The notes under the pieces: model-generated
The model's input: only the letters and a program-made list of their open reading frames with translations
Databases searched by the model: none
What the model was told of the DNA's origin: nothing
Made by a program: the position numbers and the translations under genes
Part shown: positions 1 to 5,080 of the stretch, piece after piece
How positions within the stretch are numbered: the stretch's first letter is position 1
How the letters are laid out: each line of letters begins with the position of its first letter
Assembly (NCBI GenBank): GCA_020629335.1
Contig: JAHDDN010000420.1
Span: forward strand, 1-5,080
Source of the DNA: Chitinophagales bacterium
Lineage (GTDB): Bacteria > Bacteroidota > Bacteroidia > Chitinophagales > UBA2359
Direction: 5' to 3'
Length of the DNA stretch: 5,080 bases

Positions 1-20
1 ATCCTTAGATTAAAAAATAT

Positions 21-53
21 AAAGGGCATTGGTTAACTCCAATGCCCTTTTTT
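21..53 (+). terminator. Intrinsic terminator of an upstream gene outside the window
   Basis: A perfect 12-bp stem (21-32 with 39-50) encloses a 6-base loop, TTAACT, and the right arm runs into six T residues (48-53). This is a textbook Rho-independent terminator reading rightwards. Stop codons occur just before it (TAG at 6-8, TAA at 11-13), so a + strand gene probably ends at the left edge of the window; too little of it is present to call. An A-rich stretch on the left side (11-23) could allow weaker function in the other direction, but no minus-strand gene is visible to the right that would need it. Confidence 0.85.
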
Positions 54-58
54 AGCTT

Positions 59-117
59 ATACTGCGTTATTTTTCTTAGCAATAGCCCTGCTATTACTTG
101 CTAAAAATGCCTTGTCT
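59..117 (-). repeat. Short hairpin repeat related to the core of the 168-332 element
   Basis: Read on the minus strand this 59-bp segment starts with AGACAAGGC (109-117) and ends with AACGCAGTAT (59-68). The core of the neighbouring palindromic element starts with the same AGACAAGGC (221-229) and ends with AACGAAGTAT (269-278), and is 58 bp long. Between the shared ends each copy has a different hairpin. Here TTAGC plus AATAGC (76-86) pairs with GCTATT plus GCTAA (90-95 and 100-104), with a 4-base bulge and a CCT loop. Matching borders with different centres suggest a dispersed repeat family in this genome. Its function is unknown. Confidence 0.55.
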
Positions 118-167
118 AAGCAAAAAATAGTCTCATCAAGAAGACCGAAATAATTACTATCAACTAC

Positions 168-332
168 TTAGGAACGTTTAAAAAATAAGATTGGCATTTG
201 CAGCTAAATATTTTGTATCAAGACAAGGCGAAAAATGCAGCCGATGCAGCGCATCGGCAAGGCTTTTCAACGAAGTATTGGTACAAAAGATTAGTTGCTA
301 AATGTGGAAATTATTTTTTAAACGTTCCTTAA
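168..332. mobile_element. MITE-like palindromic element with 18-bp terminal inverted repeats
   Basis: The sequence GGAACGTTTAAAAAATAA (171-188) recurs as an exact reverse complement at 311-328. The interior is also an imperfect palindrome: the two arms can be aligned almost to the centre, where GCCGATGC (240-247) pairs with GCATCGGC (251-258) around the loop AGC. TTA stands immediately outside both ends (168-170 and 329-331), which may be a 3-bp target duplication. The 158-bp body has no room for a transposase, so it would be a non-autonomous element moved in trans, or a long hairpin repeat. The structure is directly visible; mobility is inferred. No coding sequence is present. Confidence 0.7.
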
Positions 333-452
333 ATGCAAAATTTGTTGCTTTAAGAGAAGAGCCAGTCTAAACCTTTGTTAATCAGTTCTTAGGTCTTATC
401 TATCAAGTTTATTTACAAATGTAATTATGCCATTTATTTAGATAAAAAACAG

Positions 453-480
453 TTAGAATTCTAATAATTTGAAAATTATT
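453..480. repeat. Two abutting palindromes
   Basis: TTAGAATTCTAA (453-464) is a perfect 12-bp palindrome. It is followed, sharing two bases, by AATAATTT (463-470) and its exact reverse complement AAATTATT (473-480) around a GA spacer. They could be operator half-sites for a dimeric regulator just upstream of the TAAATTTG box at 484. In DNA this rich in A and T they could also be chance. Confidence 0.3.
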
Positions 481-598
481 GCTTAAATTTGTTAATATTA
501 TATGATAGAATCTTTGATGCATTGTATTTTTTTTATAAGTGAGCGTGTTTTAGAGATTTTTTAGGCTAATTTAATACCCGATATTTTACTTTTTTAGA

Positions 599-640
599 AA
601 AAGCATTTGAGTATTCACCCCCTTTATACTAAGTGCTTTT
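599..640 (+). repeat. Hairpin with a C-rich loop
   Basis: AAAAGCA (599-605) pairs with TGCTTTT (634-640), and AGTAT (610-614) pairs with ATACT (626-630), with a small internal loop between the two helices. The apical loop, TCACCCCCTTT (615-625), carries five C residues in otherwise A+T-rich DNA. The T-rich sequence after the right arm resembles a terminator tail, but no gene lies upstream for it to end. A leader-RNA structure or regulatory site are the alternatives. Confidence 0.4.
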
Positions 641-719
641 ATATTTTAAATCAGTTTAGAGTGATTTGAAAATGATCATGCAACAAACAATAAACATTAA
701 TTCGTAAACTTAAAACATG

Positions 720-750
720 CAATCATAAATTAGATCATTAGTTATGATTG
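720..750. promoter_or_regulatory. 9-bp inverted repeat, possible operator
   Basis: CAATCATAA (720-728) and TTATGATTG (742-750) are exact reverse complements with a 13-base spacer. The centre-to-centre distance is 22 bases, about two helical turns, which would suit a dimeric DNA-binding protein. It lies about 145 bases before the start codon. No regulator gene is present to link to it. Confidence 0.3.
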
Positions 751-779
751 ATTTATGAACTTTTAAAATAAAGAAGGAT

Positions 780-805
780 ATGTTAATACTACCCCTTATT
801 AACAT
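780..805 (+). promoter_or_regulatory. Leader hairpin with loop CTACCCCT
   Basis: ATGTTAATA (780-788) pairs perfectly with TATTAACAT (797-805) around an 8-base loop containing CCCC. A second small hairpin follows at 824-842 (TTTACAG with CTGTAAA, 5-base loop). Both lie in the last 115 bases before the start codon at 894 and would probably be in the 5' untranslated RNA, or else act as DNA operators. There is no match to a riboswitch that I recognise. Confidence 0.35.
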
Positions 806-893
806 CCCTGATCTTATCCATAATTTACAGTAAAGCTGTAAAATCCCCACAACATAACATACTTAGAAAGTTTTTAAACCAAACGATAAAATT

Positions 894-3566
894 ATGAAAG
901 GAAAATTGATTCTTGGAATACTATTATTCCTATCAATGAATGCAAGTGCATTGACTATTGTCAATCATGGTACTTGTGATGCTGAAATTTGGGAGTGGCT
1001 GCCTACTGGCGATGTTTATACCGCTACCGTGGCTGCTTGTGGAGGAACATTAGAAGTTGACTCCAGTATTGATGCAATGTGGAGAGCCATGCAATCTCCA
1101 ATGGATTGGAATAATATAGTTTATGATGTTCACTATACTGATTATGGTAATGGAGTATGGAATATTTATCCAACCTATTGTGGAGGAGCAGCTTGCCCTA
1201 CACCAGATCCAGAGCCTACAGAATGTTGTGAATTAGTTTGCCCAGCCAATGTTACCCTTACATGTGCAGATGGAGCCAATGCTGCGGACCCTAACAATAC
1301 AGGCACGGCTACTATGAACTGTGAAGAGCCAGATTTTATTGTTAGGACTATTTCTAATACAGCAAATTGTAATAATGGGATTGATTACTCAACTTGGTTA
1401 GGTAATTTAATACCCAATGCACCAAGCAAATACTATGAGATCGTATCAGGAGAATTTATTGAATATGCTGATGGGACAGCCCTGATTATGATGGAAGTTG
1501 TCAATATACTAGACAACAACTTAGGTTTTATGGTTGAAGCTGAGTTAGGTGGCAGAACATTTACAGCACCAGTTGACAGTCCTAAAGAAGGCTGTGTAGG
1601 TCCACAAGATACTAGTGATTGGTATTATTATACCACGCTTACTGGTACATTCTCTGGTATAGGCGGTTTTAATGGCGCACAATTTATCATTAATAGTACA
1701 GGAGCAGCTCCACAAATGGGAACAGGTGGTAGTTTAGGTAATACTAATATCTTCGGCTTTAGTTCTTGGTTTTCTATTATGACTGTGCTACAGCCTGATG
1801 ATACTAATTACGTTTTAGATGAAACTATCTTACATGGTGATTTCAATATTCACTTAACAGGAGATCCTTTAACTTCTGATGGTATCGCTTGTGGCACTAC
1901 TGCTGGAGATTACGATATCACTTATAGCGATAGTGGAACAATTGACTGCAATGGAGCTATCACTAGAACTTGGACAGCAAGTCCGACTATTGCTGGTCTA
2001 GAAACACAAACATGTACACAAACAATTTCTGCTAATATTGGTCTTGATAATGTGACAGCCAATAATGATGGCCCAATCACTTGTGATGATAGCGATTCTC
2101 AATTGTCTGCTACAGGATTACCAATGGGGGCAACTATCAGTTGGAGTGGCCCAGGTGGATATACTTCTACAGATATGAGTCCAGTAGTAACAACTCCAGG
2201 TCAATATACACTAACCGTTACTTGTCCTTTAGGTTGTTCTGAAACTTATATGACTATGGTAGGGTTTGAAGAATGTGCAGGTCCTTATGATTTAGCATTA
2301 ATCAAAGAAATTTCAGATGCTCAAGATCAAAATGCAGTGCTTTCAGAAGGAGATGATGTGATCTTCACGATTACTGTTTGTAATCAAGGAGAGCAAGCAT
2401 CAGGAGACTTTACAGTAGTCGATCAAATTCCAGTGGGAATGACTTATGTAAGTGATGATAATGGCGGATCATATGATATGGCTGCTAATACTATTACATG
2501 GAATTTGAGTGGCTTAGCAATAAGTACTTGTATGTCAATGGACTTTACGCTTAATATCTTGACTACTCCAGATAAAGGCTACTATAGAAACTTTGCTGAA
2601 ATCACTTCAGATAGTGGTGATGATGAAGATTCTACCCCAGATACTAATACAGGCTCAGATAATGGCGAAGATATTACTGATCCAAACGATCTCTTTGATA
2701 ACCATAATGATAGTACACAAGATACTGCCGATGATGACGAAGACGATCACGATTATGAAGACATCTTCGTATTCGGTAGTGCATTCTTTGAAGGAAGAGT
2801 TGCTTTACAGGGAGCAGCACAAAATAGCCCAACTTTTGAGATGAGAGCTGACTTAACCAATGATGATATGATGCCAATGGTAGAACCTTATGATGCTATG
2901 CCAGAATTCCAACATTTTGGTGGCGGCGGTGGAGAGACCTGCCCTGAAGAATTATTAGCAGTTACTGGTCCTGATCAAATAGTAGATTGGTTATTCATGG
3001 AATTAAGAGCGGCTAATAATCCAGCCAATGTCATAGCAACATGCTCTGTATTATTACAAGCAGATGGTGATATTATGTTGCCAAATGGTAGTGAAATTAT
3101 CGCTTTTGATGTACCAGCAGCTAATTATTATGTAGCTGTACGCCATAGAAATCACTTAGGTATTATGACTGCTGATCCAATCACTTTTGATGGCACAGCT
3201 TTACCAATGATCGACTTCACAGATCCAGCAACTCCGACTTGGGGTACAGATGCACAAACAAATATGGGAGGCATGATGGCTATGTGGGCAGGAAATGCAG
3301 ATAGCGCAGGAGGTGTAGTATTCCAAGGTTCAGGCAATGACTTGAATCCAGTCTTCTTCGATGTATTAACAGCACCTACTAACATCGGTATCCAAACTAA
3401 TTTTATCTTCCAAGAATATGTAGAAGGCGATTTAGACATGAACTGTAAAGCCGTATTCCAAGGTACAGCAAATGATCCGAACGTGATCTTCTTCAATATT
3501 CTAACTCACCCAGGAAACTCAAGTAATGATCTGAATTTTATCATTACAGAGCAATTACCAGAATAA
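894..3566 (+). CDS. Large exported multidomain surface protein with DUF11 and C-terminal dockerin-like repeats
   Basis: This 890-residue protein has a Sec signal peptide (residues 1-19, ending NASA) and is probably extracellular. Modules in order: residues 20-97, an N-terminal domain I cannot name with confidence, with a faint resemblance to the VHL beta domain; 100-143, the first half of a Cys-rich HYR-like repeat (CPANVTLTC, NTGTAT); 144-332, an inserted domain rich in Gly and aromatics (DWYYY, FGFSSWF); 333-380, the second half of the HYR-like repeat (ITRTWTA, CTQTIS); 384-457, a PKD-like module (SWSGPGGYTST); 465-572, DUF11; 573-623, an acidic linker with 23 Asp/Glu and no Lys/Arg, probably calcium-binding; 625-785, a domain with DWLFMELR and YYVAVRHRNHLGIMTA; 800-889, two 45-residue dockerin-like repeats. 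The protein ends in EQLPE and has no recognisable T9SS type A or B sorting domain. The start is supported by the signal peptide and the upstream TAAAATT. The specific binding target is unknown. Confidence 0.9.
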   Translation: MKGKLILGILLFLSMNASALTIVNHGTCDAEIWEWLPTGDVYTATVAACGGTLEVDSSIDAMWRAMQSPMDWNNIVYDVHYTDYGNGVWNIYPTYCGGAACPTPDPEPTECCELVCPANVTLTCADGANAADPNNTGTATMNCEEPDFIVRTISNTANCNNGIDYSTWLGNLIPNAPSKYYEIVSGEFIEYADGTALIMMEVVNILDNNLGFMVEAELGGRTFTAPVDSPKEGCVGPQDTSDWYYYTTLTGTFSGIGGFNGAQFIINSTGAAPQMGTGGSLGNTNIFGFSSWFSIMTVLQPDDTNYVLDETILHGDFNIHLTGDPLTSDGIACGTTAGDYDITYSDSGTIDCNGAITRTWTASPTIAGLETQTCTQTISANIGLDNVTANNDGPITCDDSDSQLSATGLPMGATISWSGPGGYTSTDMSPVVTTPGQYTLTVTCPLGCSETYMTMVGFEECAGPYDLALIKEISDAQDQNAVLSEGDDVIFTITVCNQGEQASGDFTVVDQIPVGMTYVSDDNGGSYDMAANTITWNLSGLAISTCMSMDFTLNILTTPDKGYYRNFAEITSDSGDDEDSTPDTNTGSDNGEDITDPNDLFDNHNDSTQDTADDDEDDHDYEDIFVFGSAFFEGRVALQGAAQNSPTFEMRADLTNDDMMPMVEPYDAMPEFQHFGGGGGETCPEELLAVTGPDQIVDWLFMELRAANNPANVIATCSVLLQADGDIMLPNGSEIIAFDVPAANYYVAVRHRNHLGIMTADPITFDGTALPMIDFTDPATPTWGTDAQTNMGGMMAMWAGNADSAGGVVFQGSGNDLNPVFFDVLTAPTNIGIQTNFIFQEYVEGDLDMNCKAVFQGTANDPNVIFFNILTHPGNSSNDLNFIITEQLPE

Positions 3567-3585
3567 ATAATTATTGCATAAAATA

Positions 3586-3617
3586 AGCCTCGTGGGACTC
3601 GTCCCATGAGGCTCTTT
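3586..3617 (+). terminator. Hairpin between the first two genes, weak terminator or attenuator
   Basis: AGCCTCGTGGGA (3586-3597) pairs with TCCCATGAGGCT (3602-3613) over 12 bp with one G-U pair and a CTCG loop. The T run that follows is short and interrupted (CTTT), so termination may be partial. The hairpin sits 19 bases after the stop of the first gene and its right arm ends 16 bases before the ATG at 3630. That leaves no room for a promoter between hairpin and gene, so the second gene probably depends on read-through or on a promoter inside the first gene. Confidence 0.65.
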
Positions 3618-3629
3618 AAAATCTAAAAT

Positions 3630-4433
3630 ATGAAAAGTATTAAACTATTTGCTTTGACAATGTTGCTAGCATTCGGAGCAATATTAACTACCCAAGCTCA
3701 GGTAACGATGGGCGTAACTTTAGAAAATCAAACTTATGAAGTAAGTTTGATTTCATCAGAAACTTGGACCGACAAAGATGCGTTGACTTCAACAGCTCAA
3801 GTCAGCTTAGTCGTTCCTCAAGGCTTTATCCTAGGCGATCTTCAAGATATAAATGGTACTTGGGAAAAGAATGCAGAGGTATTCAGCCCAGATGCTAATC
3901 CAGATTTTGATTATATCTCTATTGGCCTAACAAGCTTAGGAACAGCTGATATAGAATATGTAGCTGGAGAACCTACTGTATTATTTACTTTCAAAAATGC
4001 AGGGGTTTGTAATGGCGCTGTAGAATTAGTGAAGGCAGATGATGCGTTTGCTAACAATGGCAAAATTAATATCTTGAATCAAATAACAACATTAGGTTCA
4101 GGTAACACTAATGCATGGACAGGCAATCATGCTGAAGGTTCAGCTAATTGTGAACCAGCGACAAATGATCGTCCTATCTTGAATTGTACTCCAGAGATTA
4201 CTTTTAATCAAGCAACAAGCGAGTTGATCATTAATAGCCAAATCTGTAATTCAGCAGTTGATTTAAGCATTTTTGATTTAAATGGCAGTTTGATCTACAA
4301 TACAACAGGATCAACAATTAACTGGCAAGGAGAAACAAATGATAGCAAAGTTTTACCAGCAAGTACTTACTTATACCAAGTAACAAATATAGATGGCAAA
4401 GTATTTAATGGCAAAATGAGCTTATTAAAATAA
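3630..4433 (+). CDS. Exported T9SS substrate with a cohesin-like N-terminal domain
   Basis: This 267-residue protein has a signal peptide (residues 1-23, ending TTQA) and a C-terminal T9SS sorting domain (about 187-267). The latter shows the usual pattern: a beta-strand pair, FDLNG (215-219), LPASTYLYQV (242-251), a turn at DGK and a final basic strand ending in Lys. The W-x-G before LPAxTYxY is FlgD-like, a trait shared with type B sorting domains. Residues 24-180 form a probable beta-sandwich with DYISIGL (94-100), a short Gly-containing loop, GEPTVLFTFK (113-122), GAVELV (129-134) and DDAFANNG (137-144). That order resembles cohesins, but this is my reading of the pattern and not a database match. 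It should be exported by T9SS and held on the cell surface or released. It follows the dockerin-like protein by 63 bp in the same direction. The start is supported by the signal peptide and TAAAAT at 3624-3629. Confidence 0.88.
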   Translation: MKSIKLFALTMLLAFGAILTTQAQVTMGVTLENQTYEVSLISSETWTDKDALTSTAQVSLVVPQGFILGDLQDINGTWEKNAEVFSPDANPDFDYISIGLTSLGTADIEYVAGEPTVLFTFKNAGVCNGAVELVKADDAFANNGKINILNQITTLGSGNTNAWTGNHAEGSANCEPATNDRPILNCTPEITFNQATSELIINSQICNSAVDLSIFDLNGSLIYNTTGSTINWQGETNDSKVLPASTYLYQVTNIDGKVFNGKMSLLK

Positions 4434-4469
4434 GAGCATTATACCCCCTATTATTTCAAACTCAAGATT

Positions 4470-4513
4470 AAACTAATTGGACAAAAGATAATTTGCTTTT
4501 GTCCAATTAGTTT
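4470..4513 (+). terminator. 18-bp perfect hairpin after the second gene, probable terminator
   Basis: AAACTAATTGGACAAAAG (4470-4487) is followed by the 8-base loop ATAATTTG and the exact reverse complement (4496-4513). It starts 36 bases after the stop codon. The stem is very stable for such A+T-rich DNA. The usual run of T after the stem is limited to the three T residues that end the right arm, so it could be a Rho-independent terminator of modest strength or an RNA 3'-end stabiliser. Confidence 0.6.
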
Positions 4514-4623
4514 CGAATGATCACACCTCAAAATATGAACTCATTTAAAGTTTTAAAATGAAGCCGAAAAATAGCCATTTTCTAAGCCATTAGTAAAACC
4601 TTAAATGAGTCCTATATTCGAAA
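4511..4623. repeat. Nested inverted repeat between the second and third genes
   Basis: The outer arms TTTCGAAT (4511-4518) and ATTCGAAA (4616-4623) are exact reverse complements. Inside them ACTCATTTAAAGTTTTA (4539-4555) matches the reverse complement of 4594-4610 at 16 of 17 bases. The left side has 20 bases between outer and inner arms and the right side has 5, so the pairing is asymmetric. The 38-base centre contains AAAATG and CATTTT and may fold further. It may be a small palindromic mobile element or a leader structure for the gene at 4660, whose promoter must lie in this gap. Confidence 0.5.
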
Positions 4624-4651
4624 TGGCAAAACTTAAATATAATGGACAATA

Positions 4652-4659
4652 TAAAATTT
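4652..4659 (+). promoter_or_regulatory. A-rich translation initiation block that decides the third start
   Basis: TAAAATTT lies directly before ATG 4660. The two upstream genes have the same block directly before their start codons (TAAAATT at 887-893, TAAAAT at 3624-3629). The alternative in-frame ATG at 4642 lacks it. No Shine-Dalgarno sequence is visible at any of the three genes, as is usual for Bacteroidota. Confidence 0.5.
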
Positions 4660-5080
4660 ATGTCAAAATCAGCTAAAATGATAGGACTCATGATGCTGTT
4701 TTTTGCAATAGGTATCAATACAAACGGACAAGCTTGTACACTTGATTTAGATACTAATCAAACACTATGTGAAGGCCCTGTTACTATAACTCCAACTTTA
4801 GCAGGAGCGACGGTATGCTGCGAAGGCATTACTCAAATATATGCTTTAGGTGATGTAGACCCTCCTTGTTTAGAAGGAACGGGAACCTCAGGCCCTGGAG
4901 TCTATTTTCAACGGGATGATACAGGGCCGTTTACAAGCTGGGCAGCAGGAGACGACCTTTTCCTAACGGTATACGATAATGGTACTGCAACAATTATAGG
5001 CTCTATGACAAATGCTGCTCAAACGGCTTATATTGATGTGTTAGCTACTGGTGGAGGCAACAACTCTTCTTGGTGGCAAT
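4660..5080 (+). CDS. Exported Cys-rich protein, 3' end beyond the window
   Basis: The first 140 residues are present and the frame stays open to the right edge, so this is a 5' fragment of a longer gene. Residues 1-25 form a signal peptide (basic start, hydrophobic IGLMMLFFAIGI, end NGQA). The mature protein would begin with Cys26. This is not a good lipobox, and the many other Cys (37, 53, 54, 70) suggest disulfides instead. The mature part (CEGPVTITP, TVCCEG, YFQRDD, VYDNGTATIIGSM, SSWWQ) is typical of Bacteroidota secreted adhesin-like proteins. The DNGTATIIGSM section resembles the YADGTALIMMEV section of the inserted domain in the first protein. An in-frame ATG at 4642 would add MDNIKF; I prefer 4660 because of the upstream TAAAATTT and a more usual signal-peptide length. 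No function can be assigned from this fragment. Confidence 0.8.
   Translation, partial: MSKSAKMIGLMMLFFAIGINTNGQACTLDLDTNQTLCEGPVTITPTLAGATVCCEGITQIYALGDVDPPCLEGTGTSGPGVYFQRDDTGPFTSWAAGDDLFLTVYDNGTATIIGSMTNAAQTAYIDVLATGGGNNSSWWQ

Larger units (their letters stand above)
333..893 (+). other. Long A+T-rich non-coding leader of the 890-aa protein gene
   Basis: I see no convincing gene here on either strand. The stretch is very A+T-rich and contains small palindromes (453-464 and 463-480) and hairpins at 599-640, 720-750, 780-805 and 824-842, listed separately where clear. One sequence, TAAATTTG at 484-491, fits the Bacteroidota -7 box TAnnTTTG. The nearest upstream TTTG (468-471) is too close to be a proper -33 box, and this start would give a leader of about 400 bases, so I do not call it as a promoter. 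The promoter of the next gene most likely lies somewhere in this region. Confidence 0.5.

Noticed and set aside
168..332. CRISPR array or tRNA-like structure in the repeat-rich left region
   Set aside because: There are no regularly spaced direct repeats and no cloverleaf with a CCA-acceptor pattern. The signal is a single long inverted repeat.
468..491. TTTG (468-471) and TAAATTTG (484-491) as a Bacteroidota -33/-7 promoter
   Set aside because: The 12-base spacing is well short of the usual 17-23 bases, and the resulting leader would be about 400 bases. Only the -7 box fits.
599..646. Hairpin with a T-rich tail as an intrinsic terminator
   Set aside because: No gene lies immediately upstream on the + strand, and the stem has an internal loop, so a terminator role is unsupported.
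2593..2844. An 83-codon + strand reading frame inside the first gene
   Set aside because: It lies in another frame of the Asp-rich linker region. Its product is a low-complexity Ile/Met/Lys string, and no separate start signal is visible.
2674..2877. A 67-codon minus-strand reading frame
   Set aside because: It is antisense to the acidic linker of the first gene and has the His/Arg/Tyr bias expected from reading GAT/GAC-rich codons backwards.
3152..3496. A 114-codon minus-strand reading frame opposite the dockerin-like region
   Set aside because: The + strand frame has clear family motifs over the same bases. The antisense product shows no motif or signal and is explained by codon bias.
4732..4737. 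Lipoprotein processing at Cys26 of the third protein
   Set aside because: The residues before the Cys (NGQA) lack the Leu at the usual lipobox position. The protein has many other Cys, so an ordinary signal peptidase I site is more likely.

Overview
The window looks like a piece of a low-GC Bacteroidota genome, most likely of the Saprospira/Aureispira type. The reasons are the A+T-rich intergenic DNA, the absence of Shine-Dalgarno sites in favour of an A-rich TAAAAT block just before each ATG, and three consecutive secreted proteins. These are built from modules common in that group: HYR-like Cys repeats, PKD-like and DUF11 modules, dockerin-like repeats and a type IX secretion (T9SS) C-terminal sorting domain. 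The taxon is an inference from style; no marker gene is present.

Layout: positions 1-60 hold a strong intrinsic terminator, probably ending a gene that lies to the left. Positions 61-893 are non-coding. They contain a palindromic MITE-like element (168-332), a shorter inverted relative of its core (59-117), and several hairpins and palindromes in the long leader of the first gene. A large exported multidomain protein follows (894-3566, 890 aa). After a 63-bp gap filled mostly by a hairpin comes a 267-aa exported protein with a T9SS sorting domain (3630-4433). The next 226 bp hold an 18-bp perfect hairpin and a nested inverted repeat. A third exported protein begins at 4660 and runs off the right edge.

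All three genes lie on the + strand and all products carry signal peptides, so they look like a set of cell-surface or extracellular proteins. The first protein ends in two 45-residue dockerin-like repeats and has no T9SS sorting domain. The second has a sorting domain plus an N-terminal beta-sandwich that reads as cohesin-like. A testable idea is that the second protein anchors the first at the cell surface through a dockerin/cohesin-like contact. This is inference from sequence pattern only. The first and third proteins may also share a module.
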